A stretch of DNA of 64,000 nucleotides from Cladocopium goreaui (lineage: Eukaryota > Sar > Dinophyceae > Suessiales > Symbiodiniaceae): NCBI GenBank assembly GCA_947184155.2, contig CAMXCT020000454.1, positions 185,298-249,297 on the forward strand, given 5' to 3'. The translations under genes and the position numbers were made by a program. Position 1 is the stretch's first letter. Every line of letters starts with the position of its first letter. The notes beneath the pieces are model-generated. The model saw only the letters and a program-made list of their open reading frames with translations, had not been told where the DNA came from and ran no database searches. Shown here in pieces: positions 35,169 to 44,209 of the stretch.

Positions 35169-38100
35169 GTCTGATTTTACATTTGCACGCACATACTTGA
35201 GCGCACATACATACATGAGTGTGTACATGCAAGAATACGTTTACTATGCCCAAGCCCTGTGATTGTGTTGGCAAGTCTGTGCCTGCAGCGATACCTACTT
35301 TGTTGTGTGATGGTAGGGATGTGCTTGGCTGTTGTTAGCTGGCAGTCTAAGAATGGATTGCTTGTAACCCTCACTCCCTCTCAACCTGTGGCAGGTTTTC
35401 GCCTGCACCACTTACAGTTGCTGCCCGCTGTGGTACAGCTGTGATGTTTGATGGTAGAGATGTGCTTGGCTGTTGCCAGCTGGCAGTCTAAGAATTGCTT
35501 GCTGCGCTACTCTCGCTCCAAACTGCCAATTTTGATAAAGATGTGCTGCGTGGTGGCAGAGCTGTGCTGGAGTGGGCCATTTCGTTCCAGATCCCGTTCC
35601 ATACCATTCCATATTCGTTCCAGACCCACCCATGTACCATCCCTGACCCACTTCCGGATGAACAAATGGCAGGTTCTCACATGGACTGCATGGGAGCCTA
35701 GAGTCTTGCTACGCGGGGGCACAATCTACCCCATAGGGACCGGGACCTCTGAGTTTTAAGAGTAGGAGGTGGGACCTGCATGACAGGTCTGCAGCTGAGT
35801 GGACAGCTTCACATAGTAGCCAGTGGGTGAGGCTGGCTACCGGATGCTACCGGTTGTGTCCTGGCGTAGCCATGCAAGGCAAAAACGGGTTGAACAGGTG
35901 TACAACAAGGATGCCGCGCGGATGAGAAGTGAAAATGAGCGGCAGCCAGCGGTAGTAGCTTCAATGTGCATATTGTCGAAATGTATATTATATACATATA
36001 TACAGTATACATAATATATATATAATATATATTTGTACAGCTTATAATTCATCACATTCCAAAGGTCCGGAACAAGACCAGTTACGAACCCCCTTCGTTC
36101 CATACGTCCGGAACAGCGCAGAACGTTCCATACACAACTTTGACTCATAGCCATATATTTGAAGTGTCAGGTCTGATCATGTATGGTGATTGCAGGTCTC
36201 GGATTGAAGCAATGGAATCCAAGCTCAACGAGGTTCAGGTGCTCTTGGTACTTGTGGTGCTCGGATCCTCTTCTACTCTTCTACCTTAGATGGAGGTGTT
36301 CACGTGTGTCACTTTCCAGGGCGAGCAGCGGCTTTTGCGCGATTTGAAATCCATCATGGATGCGCACAAACTTCAGGTGGCTTGAGATGCTAAGATGTGG
36401 CATGATGTGGCGAATGCTTGGGAAACCCTCCTGGGGTGTGGCAAGGCTGATCGGCGACTGGGCGACTTGGACAGCGCGCTGGCATCCATCGAGGCCTGTA
36501 TCTTAATATAATTATAGACAGCTATTATAGGACATGATAACCGAACAATCATGCTAAACTAAGAACAACGCTGAATTTGTTGATTCATGTTGATTCGCAA
36601 AAACCGACTCATGCTGATATTTTGTTGGGAAACTGACGCGCAAGGTGCAGTACCTCACACTTCAGCTCATTGCTTTTCGAAATAGTGTAAACTACGGAAA
36701 ACATCGGAAAACCACGTCTTGACTTGACAAGGAACAGATCCGGGAGAAAGACAGAAGGCGAAACAACGACGTTGACGCGCACAGGACTGGCTTCTGCATC
36801 TTATCAGGATTTCTCGGGATTTCTCCAAGTGATTCAGCTCATTTTCGGCGCCTTTCACCATTTTTCACCTCTTGGGATCCTATATTCCCCAATCTGCGCA
36901 GGGCTCGCTTCGAGGGCTTTGAGAATCGACTTACAGAGCTCCAGGTGGGAACTTCTTTTCTGTGTCCTCATCGCAATTGGACGCAACTAGAATGCTGTTT
37001 GTGAGTGACACGATGGCGTCACGATGGTGTCACGATGGTGACACCACCAAGGGGCACAGCTTTCACAGCTTTCACAGCTTTCACAGCTTTCACAGCTTTC
37101 AGGTGAGCCAGGTCCGACACAAGACGTCAGTGGAGAACCTGGATATTGCGGTGACCAGCTTGGAGCCGCTACGAGCGACTGCAGCTCGGCTTCCCCAACA
37201 TGTCTGGGGACAGCAGTTCCGCATAGTTCCGCAATGCAAAGCTGAGTATGATGATTGATAATACATGATAATATTACGATGATCAATATCACATATTGAT
37301 TTATGATGATCGAATATTATCGATATGATGATCATATGATGACTGTATACTTAAGCTTTAGAAGTCTTGACATAGGCGGTTCAGGTAGTTCGAGATGAAA
37401 CTGCGCAAGTTGCACGGCTTTGTGCGCGCCAAGGTCACCACCCTGCAAGGGGGTTTGGCTGCAGTAGAGGAGCGGATTCGATCACGGGCTCAGGAGCGCT
37501 TTCAGGATGTCTCGCAGCACATGTTATTTAACCGATTCAGCGTGTTCCGCCGGCCACCATGGAAAGAGCTATACCCTGCAAGCCGCAGCGCTTGCACAGG
37601 CCTAGCAAGAAGCTAGTTTTTGTGTAAAACATGGTTTTTGTGCATAACACGGTTTTTGTGTAAAGCAGCGTTGTGTGATGTTTTGTGTATATAAATCATG
37701 GTTTTTGTGCAAGCCACGGTTTAGGTCTAGGTTTAAGCCAAAGCATGAGTGTGTAAGCCAGGGTTTGGAAAAGGCCATGTATAGAAAGGTTACACGTGTA
37801 AAAAAAGGTGTTCTGCACGAAAACTAGTTGATGGACAGGCCACCTATATCAAGTATTGGACAAAGGAAACGACGGAGCAAACCGATGGCAAACAAAGAAA
37901 AAAGGCGGAAAACACAGGTACGTTTAGGTTTTCTCTACCCACCCACACAAGTGAGCACAGCCACTAGTCAAGGCTGCCTCTACTCATGTGACGCGTGCAC
38001 CTTAAGGGCTGTGCACCTCCTTTCACACTCCCCCCAACCTGCTGACTTCACCTGGACAGCAGGTTGCACTAGAGATAAGGCCACAGCTATATGATCTATT

Positions 38101-39020
38101 TTCCTTTGCCAAGGTCGCTTATTTCTTTTCTGCTCCCCGGGCTGCGGCAACTTGCAGGTTCTTGTGTGGAGAATCTCTCTTTATCCCCGGCTGCAAAGCC
38201 CCACGTCTCCAATCCCCGGTGGTGGGCCGGCTACGCAAACCTTCCCCTCAGTTCAGCCCTCCACCTGGCGTTAGCCAAGGCTTCTGGCTTTACCAAGATT
38301 CAGGCGCGCCCGTGCTCGACACCACGCCAAGGACATTCCACGATGCACAGGGGCCATCAAGGACCTATCATTGCCTTGACTGGCGTGAGCGTTGGGCTCA
38401 TAACCTACGTTTAGGTTTTCTCTACCCACCCACACAAGTGAGCACAGCCACTAGTCAAGGCTGCCTCTACTCATGTGACGCGTGCACCTTAAGGGCTGTG
38501 CACCTCCTTTCACAACAGGAAACAGCAACATGTTGAGGGGGGGACGGAAGAGATGGGGGGGTTCAAGTTAGACAAGGCAAAAATCCGCGCCAAGGGGAAA
38601 GTCTAGACAAAGACAAAGGACAAGACAGACGGTACAACTACGAACAAGCAAGATCCACAAGATACGCCGGCTAGCCGGCGGATTTGAATTAACATGTGTT
38701 GAAGTATGTTAGACTGTGTTAAAGTATGTTAAAATAGACTAAAACCATCAGCAGATTTCCGTCATCTCTTTGCACATCTCTTTCAATTCCGCGCAAAACT
38801 CAAAGCTTGTTCTCTGCAGGAGCTGTCGCAGGACATGCAGCAATCCTGGAATTCCCAGAACTCGCTCACACAGCGCGTGAATGCCATGGCCACAGATGTG
38901 GGAAATCTGCAGCACAGCTTGAAGGGCTTCAAACTCACAACTCAAAGGCTTGATGCATGTGGAGCGACTTTGCTGAATCACATGTCTTCAGTGGAAGGAG
39001 TAGGCTTCAGGTCCACTTGA
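25640..39020 (+). CDS. Long coiled-coil protein gene built of many short exons (approximate span)
   Basis: More than twenty + strand segments, mostly 10-45 codons long, read as heptad-rich coiled coil (leucines spaced between E, K, Q and R). Well-defined examples: about 26350-26485, 26797-26888, 30362-30463, 31259-31358, 32264-32330, 34063-34131, 34302-34334 (11 codons), 36320-36376 (19 codons), about 37390-37535, and 38820-39020 with a stop. Many exons start and end in phase 0 and are bounded by AG acceptors and GT donors. The product should be a rod-like structural, cytoskeletal or motor-associated protein; no named family can be assigned. The open frame at 38820 stops at TGA 39018-39020, a possible C terminus. 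The span could hold more than one gene. Confidence 0.7.
26350..26888 (+). CDS. Coiled-coil exons, first group
   Basis: The segment near 26350-26485 codes VRSQLGSGVELETQVVQLRT followed by ETLERRLEARNHAES. The exon 26797-26888 begins EAREEQLRGIGETLQ and ends AMEQLNRRVM before a GT. Both show the hydrophobic a/d spacing of coiled coil. Possible earlier members lie at 25645-25815 and 26010-26082 (MVENQLEMPDLETDL). Confidence 0.65.
27149..27450 (+). CDS. Candidate coiled-coil exons
   Basis: 27149-27197 codes DRIEVDTRLHDLERA, and about 27385-27450 codes DVQIWEALKRLEGDCHLL. Both are short, helical and on the + strand between stronger members of the series. Boundaries are uncertain. Confidence 0.45.
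27575..27627. repeat. Tandem 10-bp repeat ATAACATACT
   Basis: About five copies of ATAACATACT with small variants. The same unit recurs three times at 28220-28248, so one repeat word is used at two sites 600 bp apart in the same gene. Confidence 0.85.
27806..28087. repeat. Degenerate 55-67-bp tandem repeat with internal hairpin
   Basis: About five diverged copies sharing ATTTTGTAGNNNNGG and AAAAACCAATCT. Two copies carry GTTGCCCTTCGGAAGGCAAC-like inverted repeats (around 27880-27900), which would fold as a short stem with a TTCG loop. Probably intronic satellite. Confidence 0.75.
28397..29860 (+). CDS. Coiled-coil exons, second group
   Basis: Segments: 28397-28467 (LDGKLRRAASADDLADRFKE), 28927-28994 (RRKVERAQVQRFDERLATQA), 29187-29260 (AKREEKRMSDMRLQLQTANE), 29645-29725 (SQDKGDIETVFKRLAEANSQ) and 29807-29860 (REMQEERPGLKRMVE). 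All are + strand and helical, with charged e/g positions. At 29261 the donor would be GA (CAG then GACCG) if the exon ends at LQ. Confidence 0.6.
30221..30299. repeat. Tandem 10-bp repeat ATACCATTGG
   Basis: Seven to eight perfect copies, followed by ATAGCCATGG variants, ending about 60 bp before the acceptor of the exon that starts at 30362. Confidence 0.93.
30362..32330 (+). CDS. Coiled-coil exons, third group
   Basis: 30362-30463 (34 codons, phase 0 at both ends) codes VQRTRLTTLEAKLSKQAALE and onward. About 30877-30970 codes KRLAEAQKFRHVSELQHKLS. 31259-31358 codes CLAKAASQRVEAQGASLQAK and ends in DE before GTGAGT. The exon after TTTGTAG at 32264 codes ERERMHSSFDALQQRVTKQL. Acceptors and donors are canonical here, and the phases agree from exon to exon, which supports one transcript. 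Confidence 0.75.
31020..31160. repeat. AT-rich dinucleotide and related repeats
   Basis: Intronic AT tract including a TA run at about 31121-31138. No other content. Confidence 0.7.
31550..31600. repeat. TCATCA/GATCG microsatellite
   Basis: A run of GATCGTCAT then ATCATC units in an intron. It is read as poly-His in one frame and is not coding. Confidence 0.8.
31621..31860. repeat. Diverged tandem repeat of about 75-85 bp
   Basis: Three copies of a unit with (A/T)TTCGCCACCC, GAACAATATGTTGA and ATCAACTTTATC; the middle copy is interrupted by a short partial copy. The palindromic word CAATATGTTG is kept in each full copy. Confidence 0.75.
32492..33075. repeat. Cluster of CGCGAAAG / TTTCGCGAAA words
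   Basis: About ten copies of CGCGAAAGT, several as the 10-bp palindrome TTTCGCGAAA (near 32547 and 33037), scattered over 580 bp. Between them are GC-rich blocks (CTGCCGCCCGGGG near 32612). No other sequence in the window except 39.06-39.27 kb has this density. Confidence 0.85.
33120..33480. repeat. TGTATATGTATTTG and GATTAGACTG simple repeats
   Basis: Degenerate (TGTATN)n from 33120 to 33280, then GGATTAGACT units to about 33360 and GATAGAAAG-like units. Intronic. Frames through it are low-complexity and not genes. Confidence 0.75.
33915..34860 (+). CDS. Coiled-coil exons, fourth group
   Basis: About 33915-34010 codes LAKATQALTQKLMEESIAAQ. 34063-34131 codes SVHSVKLKAEKRLHTVDERS. 34302-34334 is an 11-codon phase-0 microexon, AARSQMEKAIQ. 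About 34477-34524 codes DLKMDAEVAKNAGDS. 34562-34640 codes AMDADLQRMDRFVQEIGSKM. 34806-34859 codes MKAEEGQLVRLSDMDIQ. All are on the + strand with charged heptads; edges of the fourth to sixth are approximate. Confidence 0.65.
34246..34301. repeat. Tandem 8-bp repeat CGGTTGCA running into a splice acceptor
   Basis: Six to seven perfect copies of CGGTTGCA. The last copy supplies the CAG acceptor of the 11-codon exon at 34302. Confidence 0.93.
34373..34413. repeat. Tandem 9-bp repeat TTCATCCTR
   Basis: Four to five copies of TTCATCCTA/G within the intron after the 11-codon exon. Confidence 0.85.
35036..35115. repeat. GTTCCATACC direct repeats
   Basis: Six spaced copies of GTTCCATACC or close variants. 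Further copies lie at 35589-35625 and 36098-36132. They are irregularly spaced, so this is a dispersed word rather than a strict satellite. A TA run follows at 35138-35168. Confidence 0.75.
35304..35510. repeat. Direct duplication of about 65 bp
   Basis: 35304-35372 and 35445-35505 share GATGTGCTTGGCTGTTG, GCTGGCAGTCTAAGAAT and flanking bases. Both copies lie in one intron of the coiled-coil gene. Confidence 0.7.
35883..37535 (+). CDS. Coiled-coil exons, fifth group
   Basis: 35883-35953 codes RVEQVYNKDAARMRSENE. 36196-36238 codes SRIEAMESKLNEVQ. 36320-36376 is a 19-codon phase-0 exon, GEQRLLRDLKSIMDAHKLQ. About 36449-36500 codes ADRRLGDLDSALASIE. 36902-36944 codes ARFEGFENRLTELQ. 37102-37200 codes VRHKTSVENLDIAVTSLEPL. 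About 37390-37535 codes MKLRKLHGFVRAKVTTLQGG and then EERIRSRAQERFQDVSQH. Most end in Q before GTGN. Confidence 0.7.
37060..37101. repeat. Tandem 9-bp repeat CAGCTTTCA running into a splice acceptor
   Basis: Five copies of CAGCTTTCA. The last one ends TTTCAG at 37100-37101, the acceptor of the following coiled-coil exon. Confidence 0.9.
37617..37735. repeat. GGTTTTTGTGYAAAACAC-like repeats
   Basis: Four imperfect copies of a roughly 20-bp word with GGTTTTTGTG. Intronic; no coding content. Confidence 0.65.
37914..38519. mobile_element. TRIM-like miniature LTR element with 5-bp target duplication
   Basis: Two identical 109-bp direct repeats, 37919-38027 and 38406-38514 (start TACGTTTAGG, end TTTCACA), enclose 378 bp. 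The pair is flanked by the 5-bp direct repeat ACAGG (37914-37918 and 38515-38519). This is the structure of a terminal-repeat retrotransposon in miniature. The ends are TA...CA rather than TG...CA. The inside codes no polymerase or protease. It has a protein-like stretch (WWAGYANLPLSSALHLALAK, frame of 38091) that may be a captured gene piece. It sits in an intron of the coiled-coil gene. Identical repeats imply a recent insertion. Confidence 0.85.
38820..39020 (+). CDS. Coiled-coil exon, probable last of the series
   Basis: After acceptor CTCTGCAG, in phase 0, the frame codes ELSQDMQQSWNSQNSLTQRV, NAMATDVGNLQHSLKGFK and on to TGA 39018-39020. The start is coiled coil; the last 20 residues are not and might be read-through into intron. 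A C terminus here is possible but not proven. Confidence 0.65.
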   Translation, partial: ELSQDMQQSWNSQNSLTQRVNAMATDVGNLQHSLKGFKLTTQRLDACGATLLNHMSSVEGVGFRST

Positions 39021-39059
39021 GCAGCATCAAAAACCTCCATGAAGTGATTTAGTATTCGG

Positions 39060-39265
39060 GTTCATGTGGGAAACCCCCCCGAAAGCAAAACCTCCACGCG
39101 CGAAAGCTCCGCGAAAGGAGTGCGTCAAGGTCGAGCCGCGAAAGCAGCGGCGAAGGCAGGTAGATAGTAGAAGCGCGTTTAAATATTCATGTACAACAGG
39201 CAGTTTTCCGCGAAAGCAACCGCAAAAGATATTATGATAATTATGAAACAAATGCCGCCGCGAAA
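39060..39265. repeat. Second cluster of CGCGAAAG words
   Basis: About six copies of CGCGAAAG/CGCGAAAGC in 200 bp, immediately before and within the start of the degenerate frame at 39189. Same word as at 32.5-33.1 kb. Confidence 0.8.
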
Positions 39266-41243
39266 GCCAAAACTGGAGGCAGCTGGCACAGGACGCTCTT
39301 TTAAGGAAGAGGAGCCTGCTGATCAATGGGAACAACAACGTTCATCAACAGGCAGTCCAGAATCACAAGGACAAGATGTTATACCTCCTCAAGATCAAGA
39401 TGATCCCATGGGTGAAGAGGTTGTTGACCTTTGGGCAGCAGAGGATGAAGAAGACTATGTGGCTCAACAGGCAACACGTTCATCTATTTAATTTCTGCAT
39501 CAAATCCCTGGGTCTTGTATGAAGCAGGCATCATTTGTGCTCGTGATGAAGATGGCCAACTTAGATTGAATAGTCGTGGAGAGAAGGTCATCAATACCAG
39601 GCAATGGGCATATTTGCGGACCAATCAGCGGATTGCTTTGAGAAGACAGTCAATAGGACGAGCTGATTGGGAGAAGCTTCCATGGACAGGACACATGTGC
39701 TACGTTTTCACACGTAGCTGGGAGATGGGAGGATTGAGATCATTTTACATGAGAACAGGTCAGTGCAATCAGATTGCCAATTTTTTTGATAGATTGCAGA
39801 TTGAATGGCACCGGTTGGATGAGAGGCACAGGGGAGCCAACGGCATGGGCAAACAGATTTCAGATTGAAAGAGAGCAATGGTCAGAACACTGGCTCTTGT
39901 ATGAGCGTGATTTGCAGATCCAAGAGGACATGGAGTGGTTCGTTGAAGCAGTTTGCCAATTTGATCAAGTTCGCTTAGATCGATTGAGATCAGGAGCAAT
40001 GACCGGCTTTGGGGTGACTTCTGTGTGAAGAAGGCTGATGAAACAAACCAAAGTGAGCACCTGACTCTGAACACTTGTGGATGCGACACATCAGATCCAT
40101 CAGTTGAAGTTCCTTTGAGCAAGGACACCATCAATCCAGATCCAGAATTTCATTTTTCATTTTCCACAAAGGTCATGGTCTTAGCTATTGACCAACATCA
40201 AAGAGACTCACTTCGACATTTCTGTCACTATGTCAACTTTGCTCATGGCAAATTGGTCCGGTTTGCAGAAAGCAGGAGATGATGACCGCTCAGTCTTGCA
40301 GTCTTACAGGTTCTTTGTCGAGCATGCCTACAACAAATTCTTTCAGCATGAGGCCTTTAACCAGTCTGCACATGCTAGAACAAAAGCAAAGGATTTTGGT
40401 GCAGCTGGAACTTTCCACACATTGACCAAGCCTGATGGATACATTTGGATTGGTAGCAAGGACAACCTTTTGCATGTTCCAAAAGATCAAGCAGATGATG
40501 TTGAAATTACTGAAAGTGATATTGCAAAAGAAGTTGAGGATACCCTACCACGTGTTGAAGTGAAGGCCAGACCAAGACCACAAGAAGAAGAAAAGAAAGA
40601 AGATGTAAGCTCTCAACAGGAAGAGGAAACATCACAGCATGCAGGACACGCTGAGAATGCAAAGATACCTGCTATGCCAAGAGGCCGTACAGCAGAGGAA
40701 CGGTATGGTAACTTAATCATTCAGCAGCTCACGCCAGAACATCAAGAACAATTGAGGATGTGTGCATTTAACTCTCGCAATGTTCTTGGTGCAGAAGACA
40801 GGGATCCAGAAAGAGACCACCAAACGCCTGATCAAGTTAGCTCTTTTGGCACGGTCTTCATGATGGAGCGCACGAGTTTTGAAACGCATTCACCACTCAT
40901 GGAACATGTTATGACACAGACTCCAATCTCATATGGCAGTTGTCATGAACTATGTCTGGATGTCAAGGTCTTGGAAGAGAACAGGCATATCAAAGTAGCA
41001 GCATTTGAGGAAGAAGATGAACCAGAAATGCCTGAAGGACCTCGAGATGATCGTGCACCAGGTGATCCTGAATACAAAGGGGCTGTGGAACACTTGGCTC
41101 CTGAAAACAACATGTCGGACAGGAAAACATTTCCAATGAGCACAGTTTATATACGCTTTCAAGGCCCAAGAGAGAGATATAGAGGTATAGCTTGCACACT
41201 AGGCGCTGCACTGGCTGGCTATTGGCCGACAGAGGAAAACTAG
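39189..41243 (+). pseudogene. Frameshifted open-frame relic, possibly a retroelement gag-type gene
   Basis: Four consecutive coding-like segments in different + frames: 39189-39491 (PADQWEQQRSSTGSPESQGQ), 39515-about 39850 (RTNQRIALRRQSIGRADWEK), about 39850-40028 (REQWSEHWLLYERDLQIQED), 40025-about 40230, then 40188-41243 (SYRFFVEHAYNKFFQHEAFN, later a long E/K/P-rich acidic part). Each breaks where the next resumes, with no splice sites needed, as expected of indels. Joined length would be about 650 codons. The hydrophilic, acidic, repeat-associated character recalls dinoflagellate mobile-element proteins, but no domain is recognised. The final 351-codon frame could still be expressed. It may be an insertion between the coiled-coil gene and the next unit. 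Confidence 0.55.
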
Positions 41244-41783
41244 TGCTTGCAGCCTTGGAAGGCTTTAGCTGATCCTTGAAGGACGCTATTGCCCCTCTTC
41301 AACCCGCCGTGTAAAGGGTAGTGATGATTGATTGAACATGATTGATTGGCTGACTGGCTGGATGGTTGAACGGTGAAATCGACCAATCAAAAGCTGCGTG
41401 ATTGAATGGCCGAACGATTGGGAGAGCGATCTAATTGAATGATTGTGCGAGCTGCCTCCGTCTCCTCAAGCACCTCCTTTCTGAGAGAAGCAATCTCCTA
41501 AAATACGTTCTCATTGAGCTACTTCTCTCCTCAGCTCGCTCTTCTCCTGAGCTGCCTCATCGACCTTTTCTCTGACCGTTCCCAGCAGTTAAGTGTAAAT
41601 AAGAAGACAGCCCCATGGACACGCGGTGATTTGTTGTCCTTGGAATAGGTTTTGAAACAGGAATTTCTTTTCCTCCATGGTTTTGTGATGTCGTTTGGAG
41701 TGCATCAAGATGCTTTCAATATCTTTGAGTTGTGTTTCCCAACAGATGTGACAGACATGCTAAGCCTTTGGCTGAGGCGGCAC
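41244..41783. other. Noncoding stretch with GATTG repeats
   Basis: GATTGATTGAAC and TGGCTGACTGGCTGGATGG short repeats at 41325-41420, then ordinary sequence. Only a short frame (41652-41882) with no recognised family. Confidence 0.4.
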
Positions 41784-43121
41784 GCCCAGGAGGTCCTGTG
41801 GTGGTTAATTAAGATTAAGGTAGGTTATCCTAAAATTATTGAAGCCAGGTTAGCTTCATTAAGGGTAAGAGAGGTTGCTTGATTTAAGCAAGGTTTTTTT
41901 GTTGTGTCCTCTGGTTTTCGCAGAATGTAATCGGATGATGTTCGAGGGTTATGCTTTGAGTATGTGATATTTCGTGCACATATGTTTTCCATATGTAGCG
42001 TACCGTGCTCGAAAGAAATGGAAAAGGGAATTTGGGAAAGATTTTTAAAACAGAAACTGTTAGATAAAAGTCATGATGGTCCAAAGGAAACATGGAAAGG
42101 AAAGTGGGTAGCGTCTTGATGGAAAGGTGTCATTGTTTCAAGAGTGTGATGGAACATGTATTTTGGCTCTCATCACGGAAAGAGGTTTGCCCTTTCCGAT
42201 AGCAAAGAGGCTTGCCCTTTGCTAGGCGAAGAGGCTTGCCCTTCGCTTGAACTGGTTACAGCGGTGTGCACATTGCATTTTTTCTTCGTTTTTTTCATCA
42301 TATTTTCTTGGTTATTTTTTTGTTTTGTTTTCAATTGTTCAATTTTTTGAAACTTTCAAAATATATCTTTATATATACAATATATATATATATATATTTT
42401 TCTATTTTTATTTTCTCGAAATTTCAAGTTTTCGGAAATTTACAAGTTGATCAACTTATCGTTTTTTGAAAATTACAGAAAATAAAGAAAAAGGATAAAT
42501 TGTTTTTCAAATATAAAATTCAACAAGGAAAAAAAAATTTAGGAAAAGAAAGCAAAACTACGTAGAACAATGAAAGAAAAACGGAACTCTGAAAAAAAAA
42601 GATTTCAAAAAAGCAATGAATTTGAGAGCTGGTTCTGCTGCCAAAAGCAAGAAGATGAACACCGCCTAAAAGAACCGCTCGGAAAAAAAAAGAAAGAGAA
42701 AACAAGAAAAACTCATCAAGCGACGTCATGGACGCTACAATGTCTTTTCGGACTCTTCTACCTCCTAGCGGCTTTGCCCTTTCCACCTTTGTTAGAGGCT
42801 TGCCGTAACAACATCGCAGTGACAGAACAAGTTCTTCACGACAAAAGAACAACATGCTGCTACGAAAAATACATCACTTGACAGCGATGTAAACAAAAAA
42901 CAATAACCTTCCTTAAATTTAAGCAAGGTGGCTTAAATAAGATAACCTTGCTTATTTAAGACAACCTCTCTCAACAAAGTCGTTAATTAAAGACTTTTAC
43001 CTTAATTAGCGAAGGTTTTCCCTTAATTAAGGTAAAAGCGTCTCCTGAGGCGAGGTTAATAAGCAAGGTGACCTTAAATAAGGTAGGCATTCTTATTTAA
43101 CAACCACAGGAACTCCTGGGC
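41784..43121. mobile_element. Foldback / terminal-inverted-repeat element, about 1.34 kb
   Basis: The left end 41784-41813 (GCCCAGGAGGTCCTGTGG...) matches the reverse complement of the right end 43092-43121 at about 26 of 30 bases. A further inverted match links 41867-41894 (AGAGAGGTTGCTTGATTTAA...) with 42945-42972. The right arm also holds a palindrome TTTTACCTTAATTA ... TTAATTAAGGTAAAA (42995-43037). The interior is A/T-rich with no transposase, and has GAGGCTTGCCCTTYGC duplications at 42183-42246. Likely a non-autonomous DNA transposon. The target duplication could not be fixed because the flanks join the inverted repeat. Confidence 0.65.
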
Positions 43122-43325
43122 AAGCTGGTGCCACTCAGCCAAAACAACCGCAGACACCAACTTCTCAGGCACCTCATGCATCATCGCAAGCATCCCAGGC
43201 CAGTGCCCAAACATCTGCTGCCGTTTGATGTCGTACAAGGTGTGCTGCCCCATAGGTAAATAAGTTGGGCTATCAGTAGTAGGACTTACGGTAGAGAAGT
43301 ATAGCTATTTAATGGGGGGATGATG

Positions 43326-43577
43326 TCAGATGATGCACTCATTGGACATCGGTGGAATCTGTGCCAGGGCCCTAAGCCTGGTTTTGACAAGCCTCGCCGT
43401 CAGCGACAGAACCTCAGAATGATGGTGCAACACCATGCTGCTTAATGCTGCCAATGCCCGCTCACTCTTTGGCAGGTTGATTTGTAGGACATTTTCGGAC
43501 ATTGGAATATTGACGGTGCTCCGTTTCAACTGCTGTTGCCAACTGCTTCTGCCACTCGTTCTTGCTGTCCCTCCCAT
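43326..43577 (-). CDS. Possible - strand exon or mobile-element fragment
   Basis: An 83-codon - strand frame with NIPMSENVLQINLPKSERAL and a helical MVLHHHSEVLSLTARLVKTR reads more like protein than the + strand over the same bases. No family and no clear start are seen. The + strand just upstream (43125-43228) reads as a Q/A/S/P-rich linker typical of mobile-element polyproteins. Confidence 0.3.
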   Translation of the reverse strand: MGGTARTSGRSSWQQQLKRSTVNIPMSENVLQINLPKSERALAALSSMVLHHHSEVLSLTARLVKTRLRALAQIPPMSNECII

Positions 43578-43742
43578 TCCCGCTGAGCCTCTTCCCCCAC
43601 GTTCCGATCAGGCTCATTCAGGCTCCTTGGATTCTAAGAATCATCAACTGAAGCCCTTCTGAATCCCTTCTAAAAATTTACCCGGCAAGAGACACCAAAC
43701 AGTGCGGGGAGTGGGAGGATAATGTATGATAATGTGGATGAT

Positions 43743-43744
43743 TC

Positions 43745-43781
<37 letters not shown>

Positions 43782-44026
43782 GACCATGATGAGATGATGG
43801 TGATGATGATAATGATGATGGTGATGATGGTGGTGAGGGTGATGATGGTGATGATGATAATGATGGTGAGGATGAGGATGATGATGGAGATGATGGAGAT
43901 GATGATGATGATAATGATGATGATGATAATGATGATGTTCATGATGCGGAAGATGAAGTGGAGGAGGATCAGGTGGAGGAGGATGATTTAGAGAAGGAGG
44001 AAAATGATGACGTTGAGGAGGACAAG

Positions 44027-44064
<38 letters not shown>

Positions 44065-44134
44065 GCGAGGATGGCGAGGACGATGGTGATCATGATGGTG
44101 ATGGTGATGATGATGATGGTGATGATGATGATGG

Positions 44135-44165
<31 letters not shown>

Positions 44166-44176
44166 GATGATGATTA
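43743..44176. repeat. (GAT/ATG)n microsatellite
   Basis: About 430 bp of nearly pure GAT/GGT triplets on the + strand. Poly-Asp, poly-Met and poly-His frames through it are artefacts of the repeat. Confidence 0.95.
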
Positions 44177-44209
44177 GGGCGAGGATGACTAGGATCGGTC
44201 CAGAACTTA

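Noticed and set aside
42160..42180. ATTTTGGCTC resembling part of the dinoflagellate spliced leader
   Set aside because: Only about ten bases match; the rest of the 22-nt leader is absent.
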